Part shown: positions 13,901 to 25,787 of the stretch, piece by piece
How positions within the stretch are numbered: the first letter of the stretch is position 1
Layout: each line of letters begins with the position of its first letter
From: Lepidodermella squamata
Taxonomy: Eukaryota > Gastrotricha
Assembly (NCBI GenBank): GCA_047495785.1
Contig: JBLDXI010000010.1
Span: 124,001 to 188,000 of the forward strand
Length of the DNA: 64,000 bases
Direction of reading: 5' to 3'
Translations under genes and position numbers: made by a program
Notes under the pieces: model-generated
What the model was told of the DNA's origin: nothing
The model's database searches: none
Seen by the model: only the letters and a program-made list of their open reading frames with translations

Positions 13901-16710
13901 CGATCGGCGCAACAAATTGATAAAAACAAGCGGCCGTTTTGATTCGGTCAATTTACAACGAGACAATAGACCCCGCGAGTGTTTTTCGAGTCGTAAATAA
14001 ACAGCAAAAATTTGTCGTTTCATCGTTTCTTTTCGCCGTGTCTTGCGTTTCTTTCACGCACATTAATTATGCCGTTATTGCTGTAATGAAGGTAACTTAA
14101 TATAACACGACGACAGGCTTGAATGCAAATATATGAATAAGAAGGTTCTAAACCAAATAATAATAATTTGTTCGCATGGTCGTGTGGCGAGCCGGTTATG
14201 TAACCGCGACTTTGACCCGGGCCGCCTGGCAGCTGCTTGCTCAGAGCTAACAACAAGATGCTGACTTATTTGACCTGGGACCCACCACACAGCTGCCTTG
14301 GTACGTGCTCTAACCGCACTGGTAATGGATTAATACATCACATATATCAATCGCACGTTGCGCGAATATTAGCTCGCGCCGCCCCCCGAAGGGCCAGACA
14401 TCGTATATTGTAACCCGTGATAATGGGCAAGATTATTACTCATATACACGAGATGAAAATTCCCACCCCCGATTCGCTTCCTGGAACAAATTCGCGCATT
14501 AACAAGCAACGAATGACAGACCGGTGCTGCGTGATTCACGCCTCGCGGGCGCAAAAATAGACGATACATTTACCACCACAAATCGGCAGCAGCAAACGTG
14601 CTAAATTGATTACCGGGTACAGCAGCCCAACCGCCTTAAAACATTCCCAGGTAGAGCGGCGCCGATGTGCGCACGCATGTTTATAGCCTGGTCTAATTTT
14701 CCTTTATTCAACGATTCTACTATATTTGTTATTGTTCGACAAAAGAAGAAGAAGAAAGTAATGTTGGTAAACACTTAATTGCAAGAATTTCTAGCAACTA
14801 CGCCTCTGGCAGTAATAACGATGGAACTCGCGCACTACCACCTTTTCTTCGGCCGCAACAATAATAACAAAAACATCACTTGAGCTATTGCATCTTTTTG
14901 CGTCAGTAGTCGGCAGATGTGCTTCAAAAATTGCGAGTTATTTCGCTCATCACTTGAATAATTCGCGGGTATGCAAGAACACGCGTTTTCATTCCATCAA
15001 CGTGTGTTGTTTTTGATCTATCATAACCAGCGGGCAGTTTTCGCTCTCTCTACCTGAGTGATAGCCGCAGTAGTGGAAAACAATTTTTCGCGTGCTGCAT
15101 GACGGACGAAAAAAACTACTGTGGTCATAAATTGAGGGCGTTGTTGTGTGTTTTCTGGTCAAGCACCAGCTGCTGCGCAACTCGTAAATAACGACACGAA
15201 TTATGACGATGGCGTTGAAAATATTTTGTGTCTCATTTTATGGCTCCGGATGCCTTTCGACATGCCAAGCGTGGTGCAAACACGCGGGCAACATACGGTC
15301 AACTCATTAAAAACCCAGTAGTAGCTCTTCCCTACAAACTTCAATGTTTACCCACCCACAATTAAAGGTGAGATATTAAAGCCATATGTCTACTCCCATC
15401 TGTAGTATTATTTGACTAAATATGATGATGAAAATGATATGCAGACCTCGTAGAAGGTAATGAGTGTCCGCACGAGTGTCGTCCATTTGTTGTAGCGAAG
15501 CTGAAACGACGCTGACGAATCGATGTTGTGAATTATCGCTACGGATGACGATGTATCAGCCGGCGATGATTGACCAGGCGAGGCGAGTTGTTGGAAAAGA
15601 GTTTCATTTTCGGCGCACGGCGGCCATCTAAACAAATAAACAAACAAAATTAATCGAAAAAATCAACGTCAAGAGATGTAATTTCATTATTTTTCTTCAT
15701 TTCTTCGTCTCGATTAAAACGGCGCTGTAATCACGGAGCGTGGCCGCGTTTATTGCGATTATTTGTCAACATAAAAATGTAGATTAATAATCGCAATTTT
15801 GATACTAGACTACGTGGGCGCAAAACAACAATCCACCCTTTTATGACCACTGGCGACCAGCAGCAAGCGGAAAACAAATCAATAGAATTTCGCGCAATTT
15901 TCAGCAAGTTAACAACAACAGAACACGGCTTTCCGTTCCTTTCTTTTTCTCCACTAACCCTCATGTAACCTGGCAATAAATATCGCGCTGCTTATAAGCT
16001 CACCTACAAATAACAAATGATGAGGGCCACTTCAGGTATTTGAAACATCAAAACACATCAAGAAAAATAATAAATTTTGAATTCGCACCCGTAATTCAAG
16101 ATGATGAAAACACGTTAGGTCAAATTAGCACCTAAAATAATTATAAGATCATACATTCTCGCCCTATTTATAAGTAATTTAATTTATCCAGATGAGCACG
16201 CCCCGCCCCCAAGATAAAACCGTGTTGTTGTCTCCATCTCTATCAAAAGCCCGAGACCTTGTCGCGAAAGACGACCATTGATGGCATCAGACTATTCACG
16301 CAACCACCGAAAGATATAAATAAAACGGCGCTGAACTTACATTGCTTTCATTAATGAACTGAACAGCTTGCAACTCAAAAGGTCTTCGTATTCCAGCGAG
16401 CCATCTTGCTGGTGTAAGCAGTGAGTCTATAAAGAGACAAGACAAAGACATAACTTGACAATGAAAGTTAATAAATATCGCAGTGGTGATAATGATAAAA
16501 GATAAATGCTGATAAAAGAATGACAGTAAGAAAATTAAGCTACAAACAGCTCTGTCAATGCATACATAATTATATAAAAAGTTAAATTCCAATGTTATTA
16601 ACGATTGCATTAATTAAAGCTATTTACTTCTGCATCAAAAGAAAGCTGAATAAAAATCAACTTACCCATACTACCAAATGAGATCTTAAAAAATCATCTT
16701 CCGTCTGCAT
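4967..16710 (-). CDS. CCDC88: CCDC88 family protein (Girdin/Daple orthologue)
   Basis: Six exons, 16666-16710, 16341-16426, 15447-15627, 8986-10932, 6073-8072 and 4967-5357, join in phase to 1549 aa. The N-terminus is a HOOK domain (about 1-205): MQTEDDFLRSHLVVW corresponds to the vertebrate SPLVTWV start, followed by DGSLEYEDLL, TTLVRTLITFYE, LRLILGCAVQ and ITHNRSNVF. A His/Gln-rich insert interrupts it. Long coiled coil fills about residues 220-1180, and a Ser/Gln-rich disordered tail follows with a short polyQ. The last residues, VWYEFGCV, match the Daple PDZ-binding motif that binds Dishevelled. I see no Galpha-binding GBA motif like that of vertebrate Girdin and Daple. The expected role is a cytoskeletal and Wnt/polarity scaffold. 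The small 5' exons were found by family alignment and phase, so they are less certain than the large ones. Confidence 0.9.
8073..8985 (-). other. CCDC88 intron between the two large coiled-coil exons
   Basis: This 913-bp phase-0 intron has donor gtacga and acceptor ttaccttcag. It contains a GC-rich stretch near 8620-8720 with a nested GATCGA-type palindrome. No coding exon or RNA gene is seen. Confidence 0.7.
10933..15446 (-). other. Large CCDC88 intron (4.5 kb)
   Basis: The intron splits the HOOK domain between FYE and IALQQLV. The part from about 12.1 to 14.7 kb is noticeably richer in G+C and CpG than its flanks, and could hold regulatory DNA or an alternative promoter. Six-frame ORFs here are short and have no recognisable similarity. 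No tRNA or repeat was recognised. Confidence 0.6.
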
Positions 16711-18560
16711 CACCGTGTCTCGCATTTACATATGAGATAATTGGTCTAAAACTGTAAAGATAAAACATGAAAAAAATTCGTTGAAAAGTGATAAAAATAA
16801 GCAAAGCACAACTATCAGACATCGCGACTATGTGACTAGCATAATGCATAATGATAATGTTCTTTATCATTTGAGCCGTTCATCCCATCGACCTATAAGC
16901 CATTCGAATAACTGAAATTCGGCGTACATCTGGCAAACGCAACTTAACAGAACTGAAAGTTGCCATGATAGAATGCATGGCAATAACTGGGGACGAACAG
17001 CAAGAAGCAAGAAGCAAGATAATGAAGAGAAAAGTAATAAGTAAAAGTAGGAAACCACCTGATATGGTACCGAATATAAGAAAGAATAAATAATAATATT
17101 TTCAATTGGTCGGTGGTTCAGAAAGAATTGGTCGATAAATAATGATGGAGAGCAGTTTTCTTCTCAACGATGGCATCCCAATCGCTTACTTAGTGCGCAG
17201 GTAAACAAAAACACGATCTTGTTGAAAGTTCGAGCACTAAGGCCGGGTTATATTGAGATCTAAAGCTGTGTTCAAGGCAAAAATGCATTATGATACTTTC
17301 TAAAAGAAGTAATAAGCTGAAAAGAGTTGGCGTAAATGAAGCAGGAGTGATTTCTGCAAGTTTTTCACTTACTAAGTGAAGACGAATCTCTAGCCTTATT
17401 GTTAAAAGCTCTGGGGATACTGCTGTGCCTTTATATCCAAGCGACAAAAGAAAGAGATTCGCACGAAAACATGCATAGAAATTGAGATTAGTAGGTATGT
17501 CCATAATGAACGTGTCCTACATCCGAACAAACATATTGTAAACATATCACCGCAAAAAACCTGCAATTATCTTGAGCATATATACCTATGGCATTGTCAA
17601 ACTACGATGTAAGCCAAAAAGCAATAAGGTGCAAAATAGCAATCGCAGAACGAAGGCAAATATTCAGGGAGAGCGCGTCAGGACGAAGCACCAAATCAGA
17701 TTCTACATATGTAGCTGACATAGCGCTGACCAAGCGGGCACAAGGGGCGCAAATAAATGACTGGGCAATATTGAGTATATTGCATATGCCGCACAGTATA
17801 TAGCATATATGAGGGAACATGTGTTGGACAATGCCCAATACCGCAAATAGCGCACAACGGAAATTGGCCGTTAGAGCGCAGCCGGCAAAAAGCGTCCTTA
17901 GAAATTGGCGGCCCTTTAAATTACTCATAAACTGTGCTTTAATTTATCTAAAACATTAATTTAGAATTAATTCGAAATTAAAAAATTATAAGCGTCAAAA
18001 TATGCCGCTCACCGCGTGTTTGAATCGTTTTTTTCAGCTTGTCAGCTGTTTTTAGTTTTCTCCCCCGCGCTTTCAACGAAGGACTAGTTACGAATTAACG
18101 TGATTTTGCGTCTAAATTGCTTGTAATCCCTGCTCATTGAAACTTTTTTGCATCAGCAATCGCGCTGGAGCACAGTTCTTTCGGACTTATCTGGAACTGG
18201 CGAGCTTGCCAGCTTTTGCCTGATTTTTGTATGGTCCAATTGACTCCTTACTCACTATCCGAGAGTAAACTTCAGTTATATTTCAATGATGAATAAATCT
18301 GTTTGCATTCGGCCTATCCTTGTGCCGCACGCCAATGCTGCCTATCTTAAATCCTAGTTCCCAGTGATGTTTCATCAGTCACATCCTACTACCCAATAAG
18401 TATGTTGTATCGTAGATGACTGATGCGTATGTGACTCAATTTGATGCAAATGTTGCATGCTGCATTCTAAGATTTATATATAGCTCATTCTTTTATTATT
18501 TTCCTGCAAATCTGATATATTTTCATAGTTATTTTAGAAATAACTTGCTTCAACTAAAGA
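16711..18560. other. Divergent upstream region of CCDC88 and eEF1G
   Basis: On the minus strand an acceptor (tttatctttacag) lies about 45 nt upstream of the CCDC88 ATG, suggesting a 5' UTR intron or a trans-splice site. On the plus strand a similar acceptor (gttattttag) lies about 23 nt upstream of the eEF1G ATG. A pyrimidine run near 18053 (ttttctccccc) could be a 5' TOP start for eEF1G. No protein-coding exon is seen. Confidence 0.4.
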
Positions 18561-19941
18561 ATGACTAAATCAGGGGTGAGTTATACTTATTTCCGTTTGT
18601 TCCATATTTCAATACCTGTTATTTTCACAGGTTCTCTACACCAATCCTGAAAATCTTCGCAGCAACAAGATTCTCATTGCTGCTAAATACTCAGGGTTTG
18701 ATCTGAAGAAGGCTGACAATTTCGTTCTCGGTGAAACGAACAAGACCGCTGATTACTTGTCGCACTTCCCTAATGGCTCTGTCCCTGCCTTCAAGACATC
18801 CGATAACAAGTATCTTACCGGTAGCGATGCCATTGCCTACTACGGTATTTCCTTGATATATATTTATCATTAATGTTAGTTCAACTTCTTCATTTTAGTT
18901 GCAAATGAGCAACTCCGTGGCAAGACCGAATTCGACACCGCTCACATTCTCCAGTGGGTTCATTTCGCCGATGCTGAGATTACCCCAGCTGTTGCCGCTG
19001 TTGCCCTTGACAAGTTGGGTGTCCGCAAGGAAGCCGGTAAAGAACTCGAGAAGGCGAAGGCTGCCCTCCAGCACACTCTTGCCGTTCTGGACGACTACTT
19101 GAGGACTCGCACTTATTTGGTCGGCGAGCATGTCACTCTTGCTGACATCTCTTGCTACACCGCCCTCCTCTTGGCAGAGCAGCATCATCTTGTTGATGAG
19201 AAGAAGTACGTCAATGTTCAACGGTGGTACAACACCTGCGTCAACCAACCCCAAGCCAAGGCTATCCTCGGAGAAACTAAGGCTGCTGGTGGCGCTAAGG
19301 AGGAGAAGAAGGCCGAGAAGAAGAAGGAAGAGCCGAAGAAGGCCGCGGCTGCCAAGGACGATGAAGACGATGATGGTGTTGAAAAGAAGGCACCTGAAAC
19401 CGATCCCTTCGCCGTCCTTCCCGCTGGGTATGTTGAAATTGGTTTTAATTGGCAATATCATTGTTAATAATGTTCCCTTTATAGCACCTTCAAGATGGAC
19501 GAGTGGAAGCGCACCTACTCGAACAATGACTTCACCAGCGTCTCTCTCCCTTACTTCTGGCAAAACTTCGACAAGGCAAACTACTCGATCTGGTTCGCCG
19601 AATACAAGTATGCCTCGGACCTTACCCAGGTCTTCATGACCTGCAACTTGGTCACCGGTATGTACCAACGCCTCGACCGTATGCGCAAGCACTCGTTCGG
19701 TGTGATGGCCATCTTCGGCACCAAGAACGACAACACCATCACCGGCACCTTCATCTGGCGCGGTCATGACTTGGCGTTCAAGCTGAGCGAGGACTTGCAA
19801 GTCGATTACGAATCGTACGACTGGCGCAAGGTCGACGCCGACTCAGACGAGGCGAAGCAGTTGGTGCAGGACTACTTCGGTCGTAACGACAAGATGGAGT
19901 TCAAGGGCAAGAAATTCAACCAGTGCTTCGTCTGGAAGTAA
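18561..19941 (+). CDS. eEF1G: Translation elongation factor eEF1-gamma
   Basis: Exons 18561-18575, 18631-18844, 18899-19427 and 19485-19941 join in phase to 404 aa, slightly shorter than the usual 430. The order is a thioredoxin-like GST N-domain (VLYTNPENLRSNK, with the conserved GSDAIAYYVANEQLRG), an all-helical GST C-domain (ADISCYTALLLAEQH), a Lys/Glu/Ala-rich linker, and the eEF1G C-terminal domain (DPFAVLPAGTFKMDEWKRTY through QCFVWK). It is the structural subunit of the eEF1B guanine-exchange complex that recharges eEF1A. AATAAA at 20032 lies about 90 nt past the stop. Base composition is richer in G+C than the surroundings, as expected for a highly expressed gene. Confidence 0.97.
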
Positions 19942-20031
19942 ATGCTTCGCGGCTCCGAACCCCGGTTTTAAGAATATAACATATCCAAGGTCATTCTTGT
20001 TCGTTGAGAGTTTGAAGCTGAGAGGGAGTTT

Positions 20032-20037
20032 AATAAA
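20032..20037 (+). terminator. Poly(A) signal of eEF1G
   Basis: AATAAA lies about 90 nt downstream of the eEF1G stop codon on the same strand. Confidence 0.6.
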
Positions 20038-20902
20038 ACAGAAATGGTATTCATTCTCGCATGCTTGTGCTTATTGACGAGCGGTGAAAAATTTATCTTA
20101 AAGATACAAAATAAAACAATTAATTTAACATTTCGCCTTGATTTTATTTTCTCATATAATATTGACTGATTTTGACCATTACTTAAGCTTAAAGGAAACG
20201 AAGAGTGAGGCATTATCAGGAAGAAATATTGTAAGCCAGCGACTCGAACGTACGATTTGAATGTTAAAATAAGCACCTCAGGAGGCGTCAATTCTCGTCA
20301 TCCCGGGCTTGAAGTCTTCAGCGTTTACGAGACTGGTGGAATCTTTTTAAGCTTACAAGTACGAACATGTGTTTGCGTGAAAAGCTTCAAAGAAGATGGT
20401 TTAAAAAATCTTAATCCTCGTCACTTGTCCACCTGTTAAATTTTCCAATCAGCGATAGATCACTCAGATTTGATCTAAATCGAAAATTTTCACCGAATTC
20501 CATCTTTTCTCCTCTAAAGGAATTTTATAGCTATTGCCAGGATGTTAACTCAAAGTTTCGTGGAATTTCCTATTTTCTGAAAGTAAATCATCATGCGCCG
20601 TACTTAAAGAGTCAAAGATGCGCACTTCTTCGATTGATTTTTCGGTTGTTGGGTGATCTTAACATTCAAAACATAACTCCAACTCTTCGATTGTAGTTGA
20701 GCATGATCCAAAGACATGAAAGTTGCTAAAAGTTGCAATATTCACCGGGTTTATTGAGCAACAGTTTTGTTGAAAGAGAAAATTACCATAAAAAGACTAT
20801 TAAATGCATAAATTAACGTGTTGTAAGTTCTTTGGTTTTCAGATAATTATGACAAGATTCAACGTATATATTTTTCGAAATTTCCGCCGAGTGGATTTGT
20901 TT
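20038..20902. other. Intergenic, convergent 3' ends
   Basis: No coding exon is seen. TTTATT at about 20748 is AATAAA on the minus strand, about 150 nt past the stop of the next minus-strand gene. Confidence 0.5.
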
Positions 20903-21701
20903 TCAATAGCCATGTTTAGCTTGTGATTCGTTGACTTCGTTGATGTGCTGCAAGTGGCTGCGATCAGGCAGGCAAGAATGACGGCGAATTTCAGCAACAG
21001 CGTCACCTCCATCGTCCTCCTCGTCATGCTCAGCAATTGCCGGGCACAGAGAATTGGCGCTGTCGGGCGAGCTCCAAGAGTGGCCAGTGCCTAAATTGTC
21101 TGAAACAGGAGCCTGGAAAAAAAATTTATACAGCTGAAAAACCGGAATTCCTAAGCGTTTCAAACCAAGCTCATAGCGCGACGCATTGCGAAACCCGCGT
21201 GTCCAGGGCGAGATTTGCGTAGAACGTCGAGTAGTTCGCGCTTTTCAGGGGTCAGGCCCTCGTAGAGTTGGCTCTCGGCTGGCAGAACGCTAACACAGCC
21301 GACGAAAGATGTCGACTTGGAAAGACGCTTGCTGGGCAGTATTCCGACTTGCATATCGGATCCGTCTGTCTGAGTAATTGCCAACTTCTTCTTCTTCCAA
21401 GTCATCCTGTTTCAAAAATTAATATCGTGAAATTTCCGAAAATCTCGTAGTGAAATTCTATGAAATATTTTCTTTTAATCCTATAATAGCTAAAAAATAT
21501 TTTGTACTTGTAAATTCCGAAGGTGACAACAAATGCGATACCAACAGCACCGATAATGCATCCACATACAAGGGCCGTAGTGGCCAAGGGGCTCATTTGG
21601 TCTGGAGATTGAGTTTGGACCATTATCGCTTCGCTGTCCACCTTAGCAGCCAAGATGGGCATGTCGCCGGCATCGGACGAGTTACTTGCAGCAAGTTCCA
21701 T
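20903..21701 (-). CDS. Unrecognised single-pass membrane protein, 214 aa
   Basis: Exons 21508-21701, 21166-21406 and 20903-21112 join in phase to 214 aa. The first ATG gives MELAASNSSDAGDM, a short Ser/Asp-rich ectodomain without a signal peptide. One transmembrane helix follows at about residues 42-63 (TTALVCGCIIGAVGIAFVVT), then a basic stop-transfer run (YKMTWKKKK). The roughly 145-residue tail is probably cytoplasmic and contains LTPEKRELLDVLRK and an acidic cluster (EHDEEDDGGD). The second donor (gtttga) is weak but is backed by a strong acceptor (tttttttttccag) and matching phase; without that splice the protein ends at RRAMSLV, 21160-21162. I do not recognise the family. Confidence 0.65.
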
Positions 21702-24700
21702 TATAATTAAAGTTGAAACAAAGGCGGTTCTCAATTGATTTTATCGCAAATTCGTGCGGACAAAGGCAACTTCCGAATATCGATCGAGTTTTTTCGCGAC
21801 AACAAAATTTGTTTTCGTGTTTTGCGGTTATTATTTGTTGAAAATAAAACAACGTATGCTATAGGATTCAGGAAGTCGTAAAATTTTTATGAAAAACAGT
21901 GAATTGAAAACTTGCTCAGGGTAGCATTAAGGGAGTGTGCTTGCAAATATAATATAGCAAAGAAATAATATTTTTATAACACATGGTTCAGCCGAAACTT
22001 CTTCGGCACGCGACTTTTTTCGAAATTTCAAGAGCCGCCTGCCAACTTTTCACGCGATCTATCTTTTCTTTTTATTATCAGACGTTGCCCTAATACTTCA
22101 TGGGCGGTACCAACGTGGAACTGGAACATGGATCGCATCAATCTTGAAGTGCTATTTATTCAGCATATATAAAGTAGGATGTGTGATGCGAAAACAAGTA
22201 GGTTTTAGAGCATCAGGATATGGATATAAATGGCGGCTTTTAGCGGTAGCTCAGAAAGCACATCAGTGACACAAAACGGCCTCTTGAGCATTATACTATT
22301 ATTTTCACCCACACCTGGCGGACAGTGGCCGATTATTTTTTGTATTATAGCACACGCACTATAAAATAGGTCGCGGCTTGCTCGGTGCGACTTTTTCCTG
22401 TTCTGGTGGGTAATTATACACCTTTTTATGCAAATCTTTGAAAAATAGCCATCGCACTTCATTTTTTATTTGCTAATCGGCTGCTGCTGGCGTTACAGTG
22501 CATTTTAATATAAAGTGCAATTTTTCTAATAATCGGCCGAACTTTTGGCAATATATTTCGCGAGCGCTTTGATTGACAGCAACGAAAAAATAGACAGCTT
22601 GTAATGAAATTTTCGGCCAAGTATTGTGTTTTTTTGTCGCCGCAATATACAAAGCGCACTTTCACGAATACACCTACGGAGACAAATCTTATTATATCGA
22701 TTTTATAACATTTATCGCATTATATACCATCTCTTATATACTATTGTTTTTCCGTAATACAATTACGTTTTTTCGGTTGGTTGGAATATCATCTCTCTCC
22801 CTGAAATTCAATGCGCGCGACAAATTTTGTTTATTTGCGGCTTGGTTTTTCGGGGGTTAATTATTGACATGCGATTAATCGGTACACAAAAACAACAGTC
22901 TCGAATTACGGTGATATTAGCTTTTTCAAAATGAGGCTCCCGTGCCGGTGGCCAGTTGTCCACACACGCGGCGCCACCTCTCGATTGGCGCTGTATAAAT
23001 TAGTATTAGTGTCATCAGTAGTATTTTTATTTTATATATAAGCATATTCATGTGCTCTCCTCAGTGCCATCAGTTAATTTTTGTTTATCTACAAAAATAG
23101 CCGCAAAACACTTGTGCTAAATGTCAAGTGCCGAGTCTCATCATTTACAAGGTATTAGGATTATTATTATTACTATCTCTCTGTCATTTTTATTTTTATT
23201 TGTAATATTAACATAAAAACCCGCGTGAGAGGAAAATAAAATACTTGTGTTAAACGAACTTTACGACTCATGTTCTCACATTACTTGTTTTTCCTTCTAT
23301 CGACACTATTTTTTTCCTAAATTTTTTTCCCCGCTTTAATTACAAACGTCACGCAAAAGTTGTTGAATTATTTTATCAGGTTATAGGATAAAATCAGGTA
23401 TTATTTTGCCATCTACCTATCCATCAGCTGCGCATTGTTATTCATCCGTCTCGTGTGTGGGAACAATGATGTGTTTTTTCGCCTCCAAGGGTGAAAAATA
23501 CCCTGTGAGATAATCGCGCTTTGCGTCTTTGCGAGCGCGCGCGCGAGTTGAACATTAGCGTTTTGCGAGCGAAAAATAGCAGTATAACCAGCAGTTGGTT
23601 GTAACAACAGTATCAGCTTGGCGGCACAGGTAAATAGCAAAAACGTCAGATTAACTCATTTTCACTTCTCACGCGCTGCCGATGAAGATGATGATGACGA
23701 TGATGATGAATGAATTATTCGCCGGAAAAAAAATATGAACAGGTGATATGAGAGGATCCGCTGCGTGCTAAAAACAAAAAGGATTATTTTTCTCATTTAT
23801 TTTCCCATAAAAATGATAACCGGCTACTTTGCAATATTATATACGAACACTGGTACCACGTTGGTACCTGCTGGTACTTTATAACGGTTACACGTGTGCA
23901 CTCGCCGCTCATCTTCTATCTACGTTTCCGAATGATGAGATGATCGTTATATATTTTATTGATAATGATGATAATAGGTCTCATGTGCCGCTCGTTATAA
24001 TTATTGAGCGTTTTTACCTGAACATGCCCTCTCGCCGCAGAAGGCTAATAGGCTCACGACCGTAAACTGCTGCGTACTATTTCGATTGTATCTATTTCGC
24101 TATTATAAGAGCGCGACTCTTTCAATTATTAATAATATTATATTGCATTGCGCGCACTCTGTTACCAATTTAAACGCATTATCACGCCTGAGATTATATA
24201 CTTATTTAGTAAATAATGATACATCATATAGTATATAGGCAAAAAGGTGTTCGATATTATTTGTAAAACTCTTGACCTGACGCGATCACGCGCGGTAGGG
24301 GAAATCTCGTTATAAACAACTCGCCGAATTTTCTTAGATTTTTAGCGTCGCATAAAATATTATCCGCATTTTAACGCTTATTATTTTTCGGCGAAAATCC
24401 TCTGGCGAAAAATCATCGCATCTCCTCGGAGAGATCAAACGGCGTCGTCAACAAATTAACGCGCCCTTCAACTAGATAAACAAACAAACAAACGAACAAG
24501 AATAGTAACAAAAGTGATTTCGCCGTTGTCTTCGGGATTCAATTACTCATAATTGAAGCTCTTGCAAAAATTGAAAAATTCACCTCGAAATTTCCCTCCT
24601 ATCATCGATTTACAGCCGGTGAAACGTTATCTTTAATCACGAGGTCGGAATCTTTTCATTTTTAGCAAAAGATAATGTGAACACTCTTCTCAGTAGAAAT

Positions 24701-25744
24701 TTGAACTTTTTTAGGAGGATTTTCCAAGAATACCTGTGTGCGCGAAAATTTCCTAATTCCCGAAATATTGTTTACTTCTCTTGAATTTTCATCGAAGCTT
24801 AAAGCTATTCCCAAAAAACCTTGGATATTGCAGGATATTTTCTTCGGAAAATATTTCCGTGAGATCCTAAAGTGGTTTGTTTTCTAGCGAAACGCCAAAA
24901 GTCAACACGTTTTATTGCCAATTATTTTCGCATTTTACTTCTTATAGCCCTCGAAAAATAACTTGTAGCAAATAATATCCCAAGAGAGCAAACAAAGCGT
25001 CACCAATTCAAGTGATTGATTTGCTATGGCCCTTCTAAAGATTCAATCGCTGCGATAATGGCCGGCTTGTTGTTGTTGTCGCCACGAAAATTCGCTCAGG
25101 TGCTGTGTGAATTGGCGCGCGAGGTCACGGCGATAAGACTGATATTATTTATCTCTCTCATTTTAATAAAACGTTATAGCTCACCCAGCTATAGAGCATG
25201 CTGCCTTAAGTCGTATCCGGAAGGAAGAAGATATTTCGGCATTCCTTTTCGTTGTTATTCGACCAGCCGCGCTTATAATATAGACACACACACACGCACA
25301 TGATGGCCCGATGTGTATAAATCTTAATTGGGCCGAGCCAGCATTTAGCGCCGACATCACGCGCGTCCGGGCGGCGGCCGTCTCTGAGGCCATAATCGCG
25401 CGCGTGTCTCACCACTGGGGACACAGCGCTCAAGTTTGCCGACGAAACTTTTTAACAAAATCGACAAGCGCAAACCCCGAGGCGCGCATGATGTGCCGGT
25501 CACTATTGCGCATCAAAATCTGGCGCGCGCGCGCGACCAATGTTTACCAACCGTGATCGCTCGCTCAACGGTCAAGCATGTGGTATTTTAGACCACCCTG
25601 CTGCCGGCTATTTTAAAAAGCAAACAATAACGCGGAAACTTTTTTCACCATCATTACTAATTCCTTTCAACGTGATAATTCCATTGGCCTAAATTATTTT
25701 TCGTGTTTGCTCGCCAAATTTTATTGTTTACTTTTTCCACCGGA
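21702..25744. other. Four-kilobase gene-free region
   Basis: No exon, tRNA or rRNA is recognised. Contents include a GATGATGAT-type trinucleotide tract (23681-23711), a CpG-rich patch near 23520-23560, and CA/GCGC microsatellites at about 25280 and 25530. It may hold regulatory DNA for the divergent membrane-protein genes on either side. Confidence 0.5.
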
Positions 25745-25752
25745 TATAAAAG
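25745..25752 (+). promoter_or_regulatory. TATA box before the 386-aa membrane protein gene
   Basis: TATAAAAG lies about 36 bp upstream of the ATG at 25788. A splice-acceptor-like string (tcatttttatag) sits between them, ending 8 nt before the ATG. If TATA is used directly, the 5' UTR would be only about a dozen bases. Confidence 0.45.
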
Positions 25753-25787
25753 CGCGTCATTTTTGCGTCATTTTTATAGACAAAATA

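Noticed and set aside
18895-19800. 301-codon minus-strand ORF opposite eEF1G
   Set aside because: It is the antisense shadow of the conserved eEF1G exons and even spans their intron.
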